Positions 19,710 to 27,705 of a stretch of DNA of 64,000 nt are shown in pieces. Numbering within the stretch: the stretch's first letter is position 1; every line of letters begins with the position of its first letter. Location: positions 3,885,001 to 3,949,000 of the forward strand of contig NZ_JAUSZK010000001.1 in assembly GCF_030817495.1 (NCBI RefSeq), in the 5' to 3' direction. Below the pieces are notes generated by a model that made no database searches, was not told the origin of the DNA, and saw only the letters and a program-made list of their open reading frames with translations. Source of the stretch: Streptomyces sp. V3I7 (GTDB taxonomy: Bacteria > Actinomycetota > Actinomycetes > Streptomycetales > Streptomycetaceae). The translations under genes and the position numbers were made by a program.

Positions 19710-20124
19710 CCCACCCACCCACCCGTCTCGGTGGGTAGGGAGGTCCCCCACACCCCCGGGGCTCCGCCCCGGACCCCGGAGGGGGCCCCTTTCCGCCCGG
19801 TGGGGCCTGGGGGTTGCCCACCCGCCCACCCGTCTCGGTGGGCAGAGAAGTCCCGCCCCGGGGCTCCGCCCCGAACCCCGGCGGGGGCTGCGCCCCCTGC
19901 ACCCCTGCGGCTCTCGGGCCCCGCGTTGCTTGCATCGCTGTGGGCCTGGGCCTGGGCCTGGGCCTCGCGCCCCTGCGGCTCCTGGGTCCTGCGCCCCCTG
20001 CACCGCTGCGGTCCTTGTGCGCTTCCCCTGCCGCCCGCGACCTCCCCTGCCGCCGTGGCCCTCGCTAACCTTGCGTGCCTCCGGAAGCGCCGCCGGGCCC
20101 CCACAGGCCGGATCTCCGGCCCCC

Positions 20125-20228
20125 GCTGGGTGGGCCCCCAACCTCGCTGGGTGGGCCCCCAACCTCGCTGGGCGGCCCCCCGACCTCGCTGGGCGGCCCC
20201 CCGACCTCGCAGGGCGGGTCCCCACCTC
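20125..20228. repeat. 21-bp tandem repeat, five copies
   Basis: The unit is GCTGGGTGGGCCCCCAACCTC. Copies begin at 20125, 20146, 20167, 20188 and 20209 (the last is 20 bp). The first two are identical, the next two are identical to each other (GGCGGCC and GACC variants), and the last is degenerate, suggesting stepwise slippage. Confidence 0.92.
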
Positions 20229-20312
20229 GCAGCGCCCCCCCCCGCGCAGAGCGGCCTCCCCGCAGAGAGCGCGCCCCGCAGAGCCCCCCCCCGGCGCAGA
20301 GCGGCCCCCCCC
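20229..20312. repeat. C-run/GCAGAGC repeat, left copy
   Basis: Repeated GCAGAGCG or CGCAGAG words alternate with runs of 4-9 C. The same words recur at 22109-22180 on the other side of the transposase gene. Confidence 0.8.
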
Positions 20313-20389
20313 GTTACCTTTTTGGTGGCTCCGCTATGGGGCCTCCGGCCTTCGGGTCCGGCATGACTTCCCCCTCCTGTTGTTGATGA

Positions 20390-20547
20390 TCCGGGGGGTG
20401 GTGTCACCGGGTCCGGAGGCATCGACGGACCGCTGATGAGGGGCTTGAGCACCGGCTTCACCCGAGCCGGAAGAGCTCTCCGTAACGTGGATGTGGCAGC
20501 TCGGTGCCGAGGCAGGCCGGACGAAAGCGTGATGGAGGGGCCTGCAC
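20390..20547 (+). ncRNA. candidate bridge (seek) RNA region of the IS110 element
   Basis: IS110-group elements encode a structured guide RNA between the left end and the recombinase gene. This segment fits in place and length, and contains hairpins such as CCGGCT-N7-AGCCGG at about 20452-20470. No promoter or target-recognition loops were established, so this is a positional inference. Confidence 0.3.
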
Positions 20548-21750
20548 GTGATCGACACCGGCGACATCGACGTCTTCCTCGGCCTGGACGTCGGCAAGGG
20601 CGAACACCACGCCACCGCCGTCACACCAGCCGGGAAGAAGGCGTTCGACAAGCGACTGCCCAACACCGAACCCAAGCTCCGCGAACTGTTCGCCAAGTTG
20701 AAGGCCAAGCACGGAACGGTGCTGGTCGTCGTCGACCAGCCGGCCTCGATCGGCGCCCTGCCGCTGGCAGTCGCACGAGACTTGGGCTGTCTGGTCGCCT
20801 ATCTGCCCGGGTTGACGATGCGGCGGATCGCCGACCTCTACCCGGGTGAGGCGAAGACGGACGCGAAGGACGCGTTCATCATCGCGGACGCGGCCCGCGC
20901 GATGCCTCACACGCTGCGAGCCATCGACGGCGAGGACGAGACGATCGCCGAGCTGGAGATGATCGTGGGCTTCGACGACGATCTGGCCGGAGAGGCCACC
21001 AGGGTCGCGAACCGGTTGCACGGCCTGCTGACGCAGATCCATCCGTCACTGGAACGGGTGCTGGGGCCGCGGTTGCAGCACCCTGCGGTGCTGGCCTTGC
21101 TGGAGCGGTTCGGTTCACCGGCCCAGATCCGCAAGGCCGGACGGCGGCGGCTGGTCACGCTGTTACGGCCGAAGGCCCCGCGGATGGCCGAGCGACTGGT
21201 CGAGGACATCTTCACCGCGTTGGACGAGCAGACCGTCACCGTTCCGGGCACCGAGGCAGCCGCGCTGATCGTCCCGAGCCTGGCCGGATCCCTGACCGCA
21301 GTCCTTGACCAGCGCAAACTCCTGGCCGGGCGGATCGAGGAACTCCTGGAGGCCCACCCTCTTTCGAAGGTCCTGACGTCCATGCCGGGAATCGGCGTCA
21401 GGACCGGAGCCAGGATCCTGATCGAGGTCGGTGACGGCAGCACCTTCCCGACCGCCGGCCACCTCGCCGCCTACGCAGGTCTCGCCCCGGCAACCCGCAG
21501 TTCCGGGTCCTCGATCCGCGGCGAACAGCCCTCCAGGAGAGGAAACAAGCAGCTCAAGAGGGCCTTCTTCCTCTCCGCGTTCGCAGCCCTGGGCGACCCG
21601 GCATCACGGGCCTACTACGACAAGAAGATCGCCCAGGGCAAGCACCACACCCAGGCCCTGCTCTGCCTCGCCAGACGACGGGCAGACGTCCTCTTCGCGA
21701 TGCTCCGCGACGGAACTTTCTACGAACCCCAACCCGCCAGGTCAGGCTGA
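20548..21750 (+). CDS. IS110-family transposase
   Basis: DEDD-type recombinase of 400 residues. The N-terminal RuvC-like domain has Asp14 in FLGLDVGKGEHH, Asp63 where many relatives have Glu, and the pair Asp105/Asp108 in KTDAKDA. The C-terminal Transposase_20 domain shows SMPGIGVRTGARIL (about residues 280-293) and a Ser-rich stretch before RRGNKQLKRAFF. Codon 206 (21163-21165) is TTA, so translation may need the bldA tRNA. GTG starts are not needed: ATG at 20557 is not used and translation most likely begins at the GTG at 20548, preceded by GGAGGGGC. Confidence 0.92.
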   Translation: MIDTGDIDVFLGLDVGKGEHHATAVTPAGKKAFDKRLPNTEPKLRELFAKLKAKHGTVLVVVDQPASIGALPLAVARDLGCLVAYLPGLTMRRIADLYPGEAKTDAKDAFIIADAARAMPHTLRAIDGEDETIAELEMIVGFDDDLAGEATRVANRLHGLLTQIHPSLERVLGPRLQHPAVLALLERFGSPAQIRKAGRRRLVTLLRPKAPRMAERLVEDIFTALDEQTVTVPGTEAAALIVPSLAGSLTAVLDQRKLLAGRIEELLEAHPLSKVLTSMPGIGVRTGARILIEVGDGSTFPTAGHLAAYAGLAPATRSSGSSIRGEQPSRRGNKQLKRAFFLSAFAALGDPASRAYYDKKIAQGKHHTQALLCLARRRADVLFAMLRDGTFYEPQPARSG

Positions 21751-22065
21751 ATCGCCGAGAGCCCGCCGTGCTTCAGTCCACAACCGCTCGAACTCCTCCA
21801 CGGTGATCTCGGCCGCCTGCGGCTGGTCCTGCCAGCCGTCCATGGGACCTTCGGCGAGAACGCCGTACTGCCGTTCATAGCGGAACATCGCCGCGAGATC
21901 GGCATGATCACGCAAGTGCAGCACCTCTTCCAACGAGGCCGCCGTCACCGGACGCGAGTCCTGCCCCCGGACCTCAACCTGCCGCGCGGCCCAGCCCTCG
22001 TCATCGGCCTCGAAATACAGCCACAGATCTTCGTCCTCGTAGTAGGTGCGGAACCAGGTCGCCAT
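21742..22065 (-). CDS. hypothetical protein next to IS110
   Basis: A 107-residue acidic cytosolic protein without a family I can name. It begins MATWFRTYYEDEDLWLYFEA and is rich in Glu, Asp and Trp. ATG 22065 has no strong ribosome site; the upstream frame runs through C-run repeats and is not coding. Its last codons overlap the facing transposase end by nine bases, so the insertion may have replaced the original C-terminus. Confidence 0.65.
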   Translation of the reverse strand: MATWFRTYYEDEDLWLYFEADDEGWAARQVEVRGQDSRPVTAASLEEVLHLRDHADLAAMFRYERQYGVLAEGPMDGWQDQPQAAEITVEEFERLWTEARRALGDSA

Positions 22066-22394
22066 GCCGCAATCCTGACCCACGACCTTGACCAAAGAGA
22101 TAGGGGCACCCCCCCCGCAGAGCGCGCGCCCCGCAGAGCCCCCCCCCGCAGAGCGCCCCCCCCGCAGAGCGCGCCCCACCTCCCAAGCCACCCCCCCAAC
22201 CCCTACGGGTCCCCCACTCGACTCATCCCCCAGGCGTACACGGAGTTGAGTCCGGGGGCTGACGTCTTGGGGGCGTTGTTTTGGTGAGATGGGAGACACG
22301 GACAACACCACTCCTCACCGATACGGGTGAGAATGGCGGCTCAGGGTGGGAACAGTGCGCGACAGCCGCCGCCGACGACGGAGGTAAGGCAGAC
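22066..22394. other. 329-bp intergenic region with C-run repeats
   Basis: No gene is supported. The left half is the GCAGAGC/C-run repeat (22109-22180). The right half is ordinary spacer with a small stem CTCACC-N5-GGTGAG near 22314-22331 and ends in the ribosome site GGAGGT of the next gene. Confidence 0.6.
22109..22180. repeat. C-run/GCAGAGC repeat, right copy
   Basis: Four GCAGAGC words separated by C runs of 4-9 bases, closely resembling the block at 20229-20312. The pair flanks the IS110 element, although not at its ends. Confidence 0.8.
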
Positions 22395-23661
22395 ATGGCA
22401 CCGTACGAAGCACCGTACGAAACCGACGGCGACACGGGTGCTCACACAGGCGACGACACGGGATCGGCGCGGCGCAGGGCCGCTCGTTACGTCGTTCCGG
22501 CCGTGGTGGTGGGGGTGGCGGCGGGGACCATCGGGCTGGTTCCGGCGCTGGCCGACTCCGGTGACCCCGACCTGCCGAAGATCACCGCGCAGCAGCTCGT
22601 CGAGAAGATCGCGAAGTCGGACGTACAGCAGGTGTCCGGCACGGTGAAGGTCAGCACGGATCTGGGGCTTCCCGACCTCGGTGGTCTGGAGCGCGGGATG
22701 ATGTCCGGCTCGGGCGAGCCGGGCGACGGGTCGTCCGCGGACCCGTCCAGCAAGCTCACCGAGCTGCTGTCCGGCACGCACACGCTGCGCGTCGCCGCCG
22801 ACGGGCCGGAGAGGCAGAAGGTCTCGCTGATCGAGAGCGCCGCCGAGTACAGCCTCATCCACAACGGCAAGGACGTCTGGGGATACGACAGCAAGTCGAA
22901 CTCCGTGTTCCACGGGACGGACGAGCAGCGTCACGGCGCGCAGCAGAAGCAGCACGAGCCGCACGAGCCGCCCGTCATGCCGAAGGACTTCGCAGAGAAG
23001 GCCCTGAAGTCCGTCGACGACACCACGTCCGTGACCGTCGACGGCACCGCGCAGGTCGCCGGCCGGGACGCGTACAAGCTGCTGATCAAGCCCAGGCAGT
23101 CCGGCAGCACCGTCGGCGCCATCAGCATCGCCGTCGACGCGAAGACCGGGATGCCGCTGAAGTTCACGCTCACCCCCGCAAGCGGTGGCGCGGCCGTGGT
23201 CGACGCCGGGTTCACGCAGGTCAGCTTCGCCGAGCCGGCCGCCTCGACCTTCGACTTCACCCCGCCCAAGGGCGCCAAGGTGACGGAGGAGGACGAGACT
23301 CACCGCAAGGACCACGCGCCCGAGTGGAAGCAGTGGAAGCAGCGGGAGCACCGTGATCAGCGGGAGCACCGTGATCACGCCGACGGGTTCGTCAAGGGGC
23401 GTGACGGGTTCGACGTGCTCGGCAAGGGCTGGAACTCCGTCGCCGTCTTCGAGACCGGGGAGAAGGGCGGCGTACCGTCCGGCGGCGGGGACGCGGACGG
23501 CTTCCTGAACTCCTTCGGGGATCCCGGTGCACGGCAAGTTCGGCAAGGGCACCGTCTTCTCCACCCGGCTGGTCAACGCGCTGATGACGGACGACGGCAA
23601 GGTCTACGTCGGTGCCGTGACCAAGGACGCCCTGGTCGAGGCGGCCGACGGGGAGCGCTGA
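22395..23661 (+). pseudogene. LolA/DUF2092-like secreted protein, frameshifted
   Basis: A membrane-anchored or exported protein with an N-terminal helix (PAVVVGVAAGTIGLVPALA, about residues 43-61) and a LolA-like beta domain such as is found in actinobacterial lipoprotein-related proteins. The frame is good to GFLNSFGDP; then an extra C in the CCC at 23523-23525 breaks it. In the +1-corrected frame the protein continues VHGKFGKGTVFSTRLVNALM and ends after EAADGER at 23661, about 45 residues. Uncorrected, translation runs to 23693. ATG 22395 follows GGAGGT. It may be real or a base-call error. Confidence 0.8.
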
Positions 23662-23673
23662 GCACGCACCTGG

Positions 23674-23707
23674 TGACTGCGGAACGAGGGTGACTGCGGA
23701 ACGAGGG
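23674..23707. repeat. 17-bp tandem duplication at the ABC gene ribosome site
   Basis: TGACTGCGGAACGAGGG occurs twice without a gap. The second copy ends in the GAGGG that serves as ribosome site for the ATPase gene. Confidence 0.9.
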
Positions 23708-23712
23708 AGCCG

Positions 23713-24660
23713 ATGGGCGACGACACGGGAACGGGCGTCATCGACACCCGCGGCCTCAGCAAGCGCTACCGCGGCGGACAGCTCGCCGTCGACGGCCTCG
23801 ACCTGACCGTCCCGGCGGGCAGCGTCTTCGGCTTCCTCGGTCCGAACGGCTCCGGCAAGACCACCACCATCCGCATGCTGATGGGGCTGATCGAGCCGAC
23901 GTCCGGCTTCGCGCGCGTCCTTGGGCACCCGATGCCCGGGGCCGCGCGCACCGTGCTGCCGCAGGTCGGCGCGCTCATCGAGGGGCCCGCGCTGTACGGC
24001 TTCCTCTCCGGCCGCGACAACCTGCTGCGCTACGACGCCGCCGACCCGGTCGCCGACCCACGCACCCGGCGTGCCCGCGTGGCCGCCGCCCTGGAGCGGG
24101 TCGGGCTGGGGGCCGCCGCGGGCAAGAAGGCGCGGGCGTACTCCCTGGGGATGAAGCAGCGTCTGGGGCTCGCGGCCGCGCTGCTCCAGTCGCGCAGGCT
24201 CCTCGTCCTCGACGAGCCGACCAACGGACTCGACCCGCAGGGCATGCGGGAGATCCGGGGTCTGATGCGGGAGTTGGCCTCCGACGGCACGACCGTCTTC
24301 CTCTCCTCCCATCTCCTCGACGAGGTCGAGCAGGTCTGCACGCACGTCGCGGTGATGGCGCGCGGGCGGCTCCTCACCCAGGGGCCGGTGGCCGACCTGG
24401 CGGCGGGGGCGCGCGGCCGGCTGGTCGTGACCACGCCCGACACGGCGGAAGCGGCCCGGGTGCTGAAGGAGCGGGGCGTCGGCGACGTCCTCGTCACCGA
24501 GGACCGGGTCACCGCGGAGCCGCCGGACGGTGAACTCGCCGATCTCAACGGCGCCCTGGTCGCGGCCGGGGTCCGCGTCCGCGGCTTCACGGTCGAACGG
24601 GCCTCACTGGAGGACGCGTTCGTGGCACTGACCGGAGAGGGTTTCGATGTCGCGGGGTGA
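23713..24660 (+). CDS. ABC transporter ATP-binding protein
   Basis: ATPase subunit of an ABC-2-type exporter, 315 residues. Walker A GPNGSGKT is at residues 43-50, the signature YSLGMKQRLGLAAALLQ near 143, and Walker B with D-loop LLVLDEPTNGLDP near 163. About 90 C-terminal residues follow the ATPase domain, as in the DrrA/CcmA type. The permease gene starts inside its last 14 bases, so the two are translationally coupled. Substrate is unknown. Confidence 0.93.
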   Translation: MGDDTGTGVIDTRGLSKRYRGGQLAVDGLDLTVPAGSVFGFLGPNGSGKTTTIRMLMGLIEPTSGFARVLGHPMPGAARTVLPQVGALIEGPALYGFLSGRDNLLRYDAADPVADPRTRRARVAAALERVGLGAAAGKKARAYSLGMKQRLGLAAALLQSRRLLVLDEPTNGLDPQGMREIRGLMRELASDGTTVFLSSHLLDEVEQVCTHVAVMARGRLLTQGPVADLAAGARGRLVVTTPDTAEAARVLKERGVGDVLVTEDRVTAEPPDGELADLNGALVAAGVRVRGFTVERASLEDAFVALTGEGFDVAG

Positions 24661-25549
24661 CGCGCGGGTGGCGGAGGCGGTCGGAGGGGGAGCGGCCGGC
24701 GCAGGCCCGAGCCGCTTGTGGTCCCTCGGTCTGCTGCGCAGCGAGCTGGTCACCACTTTCCGGCGCTGGCGCACGCTCGCGCTGCTCGCCGTGCTGGCCG
24801 GGGTGCCGGTCCTGGTCGGGATCGCGGTCCGGATCGAGACGAGCGACGGTTCCGCGGCCGGCCCCCGGGGCGGGGAGGGGCCCGCGTTCATCGCCCAGGT
24901 CACCAACAACGGGCTGTTCCTGGTGTTCACCGCGCTCGCCGTGACCCTCCCGTTCTTCCTGCCGATGGCGATCGGTCTCGTCGCGGGTGACGCCGTCGCG
25001 GGCGAGGCGGCCTCGGGAACCCTGCGCTACCTCCTGGTCGCCCCGGCCGGCCGCACCCGACTGCTGCTCACCAAGTACGCGACGACGATCGCGTTCTGCC
25101 TGGTGGCCACCCTCGTGGTCGCGACGTCCGCGCTGGCCGTCGGGGCGCTGCTGTTCCCGCTCGGCGAGGTGACGACCATCTCCGGCACGCGCATCGGCTT
25201 CGGCGAGGGCCTGCTCCGCGCGCTGCTGATCGCCCTCGTCGTCGCCGCGTCCCTGGTCGGTTTCGCGGCGCTCGGCCTGTTCGTGTCGACCCTGACCAAC
25301 AGCGGGATCGCGGCGATGGCGACCACGGTCGGGCTGCTCATCACCGTGCAGATCCTCGACCAGATCCCCCAACTGCACGCGATCCAGCCGTACTTGTTCT
25401 CGCACTACTGGCTGTCCTTCGCCGACCTGCTGCGCGACCCCGTGTACTGGGACGGCGTGGTCAGGAACCTCGGGCTCCAGGCCGTCTACGCCGCGGTGTT
25501 CGGCGCGGCGGCGTGGGCGCGGTTCACGGCGAAGGACATCACCGCGTAG
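24647..25549 (+). CDS. ABC-2 type transporter permease
   Basis: Membrane partner of the preceding ATPase, 300 residues with six hydrophobic segments. An N-terminal helix (LALLAVLAGVPVLVGIAVRI) is followed by a large external loop and five further helices, including GDAVAGEAASGTLRYLLVAP, typical of ABC-2 permeases. ATG 24647 lies 14 bases before the ATPase stop, whose GGAGAGGG serves as ribosome site. Its last five codons are repeated downstream (see repeat). Confidence 0.92.
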   Translation: MSRGDARVAEAVGGGAAGAGPSRLWSLGLLRSELVTTFRRWRTLALLAVLAGVPVLVGIAVRIETSDGSAAGPRGGEGPAFIAQVTNNGLFLVFTALAVTLPFFLPMAIGLVAGDAVAGEAASGTLRYLLVAPAGRTRLLLTKYATTIAFCLVATLVVATSALAVGALLFPLGEVTTISGTRIGFGEGLLRALLIALVVAASLVGFAALGLFVSTLTNSGIAAMATTVGLLITVQILDQIPQLHAIQPYLFSHYWLSFADLLRDPVYWDGVVRNLGLQAVYAAVFGAAAWARFTAKDITA

Positions 25550-25579
25550 GCCGTCACCGCGTAGGCCGTCACGGCGTAG
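25535..25579. repeat. 15-bp tandem echo of the permease 3' end
   Basis: The final codons GAC ATC ACC GCG TAG are followed directly by GCCGTCACCGCGTAG and GCCGTCACGGCGTAG. A weaker fourth copy, GGACATCCGGGCGCAG, begins near 25586. Confidence 0.9.
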
Positions 25580-25612
25580 ACGCAGGACATCCGGGCGCAG
25601 GGGCGCAGGGGC

Positions 25613-26208
25613 TCAGCCGGCGGCCGTCTCGTACGGGAAGCGGGCGAGCGGGGCCTCGCGAGCGAAGAACGTCTTCGCGCGCGCCAGCGCCTCCGTGTCC
25701 TTCAGGACGTCCCCGGGCGCGCTGCCGTTGCCCAGCAGGACCCCGCCGAAGCGCATCTTCATGAACGCGGCCGTGTTGCTCAGCGTGCCGACCAGCGGGT
25801 CGGCGACCTCCTGCTCGGCGTGGGCGAGCGCGGTCACGCCCCAGAGCGTGCGTCCGGCGAGCGTCGCGCGGAAGTCGATTCCGGGGGTGCGCAGCCAGCC
25901 CGACCAGTGGTCCAGGTAGCGCTTGGTGAGGCCGGACACCGCGTACCAGTACAGCGGCGAGACGATCACGATGTCCGTCGCGGCGAGCGTGGCGTCGAGC
26001 AGCAGCGCCGTGTCGCCGCCGGCGGCCGGGCGCGGGTACGTACCGCCGTCGTGGCGCCGGTCGGGAAGTCCGGCAGCGGGTGCTCGGCGAGGCTGATCCA
26101 CTGCTGCTCGACGTCGGCGGGCAGCTGGTCGGCGGCCCTGCGGGCCAGCAGCTCGGTGTTGCCGTCGGGGCGGGCGCTGCCCAGCACGAACAGGAAGCGG
26201 CGGGTCAT
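25613..26208 (-). pseudogene. NAD(P)H-dependent FMN oxidoreductase (flavodoxin-like fold), frameshifted
   Basis: Flavodoxin-like quinone or nitro reductase family, about 198 residues when repaired. The N-terminus MTRRFLFVLGSARPDGNTEL (FMN phosphate loop) reads well to HPLPDF; from there the frame shifts and DRRHDGGTYP leads into LLLDATLAATDIVIVSPLYW and the rest. One base is missing at about 26062-26068. ATG 26208 follows GGGGGACCC. It faces the ABC permease and diverges from the Pro-rich gene. A real mutation or a sequence error are both possible. Confidence 0.8.
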
Positions 26209-26403
26209 GGGTCCCCCAGAGGTGGTCGGCGGATGAGCAAGCGGATTATATGCACGCGCAAGGAGATTCTGGGGGCGTTCACGAGCTGTTCCTGGTGCGA
26301 GGCTGTGACGTCGCGGTGACGCGGGTGCCGTGCCGAGCGGCGAGACTGGGGGAGAAGCACGGTGTACGACCCGGACGGCGACGCCGGGGGAGTTGAGGGG
26401 ACG

Positions 26404-27570
26404 ATGTCTCGACCCAGCCGCGGGGAACAGCGGGAGCAGCGGCGTGCCGGTCATCCGGTGGCGCCGGTCGACGTCCACGTGACGAGCGCGAGCACCGCGT
26501 CGGTCGGCGGCGTACCGGTCGTGACGCCTCCCGGCGGGGACATCCAGCAGGCCGTCGTCGACCACCTCCGCCGCCTCGCCGCCGCGCAAGGCCGCCCCGT
26601 CCTGGCCACGATCCACGACGCCCTCATCGGGTACGTCGTCCCCCTCGAGGCCGACCCGGACGGCTCGACCCGCGTCACGGGGACCCCGGTGGCCCTTGCC
26701 GTCCCGGGGAGCCCGGTGGCCCCCGCCGTCCCGGGGAGCCCGGTGGCCACGCCCGTCCCGGGGAGCCTGGTGGTCGGGGGCCCGGGAACGGTCCGGCCGC
26801 CCACCGGCACCTTCGGGCCGCCGCCGGCCATGCCCACCGCCCCGGCTCCGGCTGCTCCGGTGCCGCCCGCCCCGGCTCCGGCTGCTCCGGTGCCGCCCGC
26901 CCCGGCTCCGGCTGCTCCGCCGGTCGCTCGGCCCTCGCGGCTGGTCGCTCCGCCGGTCGCTCAGCCCTCGCCGCCGGTTGCTCCGCCGGTAGCCCCGCCG
27001 ACGCGCCCCTCCGCTCCCCCCTCCGTTCCCTCCCTGGCACCGTCCGTCGACCCCAAGCCCGTCCCCGTCCTGGGCTTCGACGCCGTGGCGGAAGCCGTGC
27101 TCGGCGAGGACACGGCGGGCGTGGGTGCGGGCACCCTCCGGGTCTACGAGGCCGTCCGGGCCGGCCTGGTCGAGACCGCGGCGCAGCTCGTGGAGCCCGC
27201 CGTCGCCGAGGGCGCGGTGAGGCTCGGTTCCGCGCACCCCGAGGTGCTGCACCTGCGTGAGCTGTCCGCCTACGTCGCCTACCTGGGCGGCGAACCCGCG
27301 CGCGCCTTCCAAGTGGCTCTGGATGTCGCCCGGGTCCGTCGTGGGGCCGGGGACATGGAGGGGGCGTACAGCGGCGTGCAGAGCGCGGCCACCGCCTGGC
27401 GGGCCGTCCGTGACCCCGAGCAGGGGCTCGGCCTCGGCCGGGATCTGATCGCCCTGTGGGCGGAACTCACCGCCTGGCAGGGCCCGGCCGCCGACGACGT
27501 CGAGGAACTGGAGTCCGCCCGCGCCCGCATGGGACGCCTGACGGAACGCGCCGCGCGGGCGAGGGCGTAG
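26404..27570 (+). CDS. hypothetical protein with Pro/Ala-rich linker and TPR-like C-terminus
   Basis: A 388-residue cytosolic protein I cannot assign to a function. Residues 1-90 are a conserved-looking region (GGDIQQAVVDHLRRLAAAQG, then PVLATIHD). A low-complexity linker follows (about 90-215), built of repeats such as VPGSPVA and PPAPAPAAPV. The C-terminal 170 residues are helical (VYEAVRAGLVETAAQLVEPA, then AYVAYLGGEPARAFQVALDV), resembling tetratricopeptide helices. ATG 26404 follows GAGGGGAC. The linker DNA contains two in-frame tandem repeats. Confidence 0.8.
   Translation: MSRPSRGEQREQRRAGHPVAPVDVHVTSASTASVGGVPVVTPPGGDIQQAVVDHLRRLAAAQGRPVLATIHDALIGYVVPLEADPDGSTRVTGTPVALAVPGSPVAPAVPGSPVATPVPGSLVVGGPGTVRPPTGTFGPPPAMPTAPAPAAPVPPAPAPAAPVPPAPAPAAPPVARPSRLVAPPVAQPSPPVAPPVAPPTRPSAPPSVPSLAPSVDPKPVPVLGFDAVAEAVLGEDTAGVGAGTLRVYEAVRAGLVETAAQLVEPAVAEGAVRLGSAHPEVLHLRELSAYVAYLGGEPARAFQVALDVARVRRGAGDMEGAYSGVQSAATAWRAVRDPEQGLGLGRDLIALWAELTAWQGPAADDVEELESARARMGRLTERAARARA
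26698..26935. repeat. in-frame tandem repeats coding the Pro-rich linker
   Basis: A 27-bp unit ending GTCCCGGGGAGC is repeated three times at about 26689-26766, and a 30-bp unit CCGGCTCCGGCTGCTCCGGT plus GCCGCCCGCC about three times at 26842-26925. Both are multiples of three, so the frame is kept and only linker length varies. Confidence 0.85.
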
Positions 27571-27705
27571 GGCGCGCGCCGGGTCTCACCGCACGCGGAA
27601 CCGGCCTCGGCCGGGGCCAATCGGCGCCCTGTGGACGCAACTCACGCGCCGCGCAGGCGAGGGCGTAGAAGCCCCTCGGCGGAGGGCGTAGAAGAGCCCC
27701 TCAGG
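27571..27705. repeat. echo copy of the convergent 3' ends of two genes
   Basis: After the Pro-rich gene's stop, TCACCGCACGCGGAAC (27586-27601) imitates the facing VOC gene's end TCACTGCACGCAGAAC. Next, GGCCTCGGCCGGGG and GCCCTGTGGACGCAACTCAC (27603-27654) imitate that gene's own 3' coding region at 27431-27470. Then GCGCAGGCGAGGGCGTAG repeats its last codons, and GAGGGCGTAGAAG appears once more. This spacer is thus a diverged tandem duplication spanning the junction. Confidence 0.8.

Larger units (their letters stand above)
19710..20547. other. 838-bp G+C-rich repeat-filled intergenic region
   Basis: No gene is supported. Just after the polyprenyl synthase stop, CCCACCC-N5-GGTGGGT forms a possible terminator, and this block with the adjoining GGGGCTCCGCCCCGG hairpin recurs about 105 bases later. 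GGGCCT is repeated four times at 19942-19965. A 21-bp tandem array at 20125-20228 and a C-run repeat at 20229-20312 follow. From about 20390 the composition becomes more balanced, probably the left end of the IS110 element. Long open frames here are by-products of very high G+C. Confidence 0.7.
20390..21760 (+). mobile_element. IS110-family insertion sequence (ends approximate)
   Basis: A single DEDD-type transposase gene is preceded by about 155 bases of ordinary-composition non-coding DNA sharply different from the G+C-rich repeats to its left. IS110 elements lack clear terminal inverted repeats, so the ends given are estimates. On the right, the transposase stop overlaps the end of a facing gene, so the right end must lie very close to 21750. 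Confidence 0.55.

Noticed and set aside
19942..19965. (GGGCCT)4 microsatellite
   Set aside because: Real but trivial; such short repeats are expected in DNA of this composition.
20125..20228. CRISPR array
   Set aside because: The 21-bp units are directly adjacent with no spacers and no cas genes are nearby.
19285..20436. 383-codon open frame running from the polyprenyl synthase into the repeats
   Set aside because: It overlaps a real gene in another frame and then translates tandem repeats; Arg/Pro-rich artefact.
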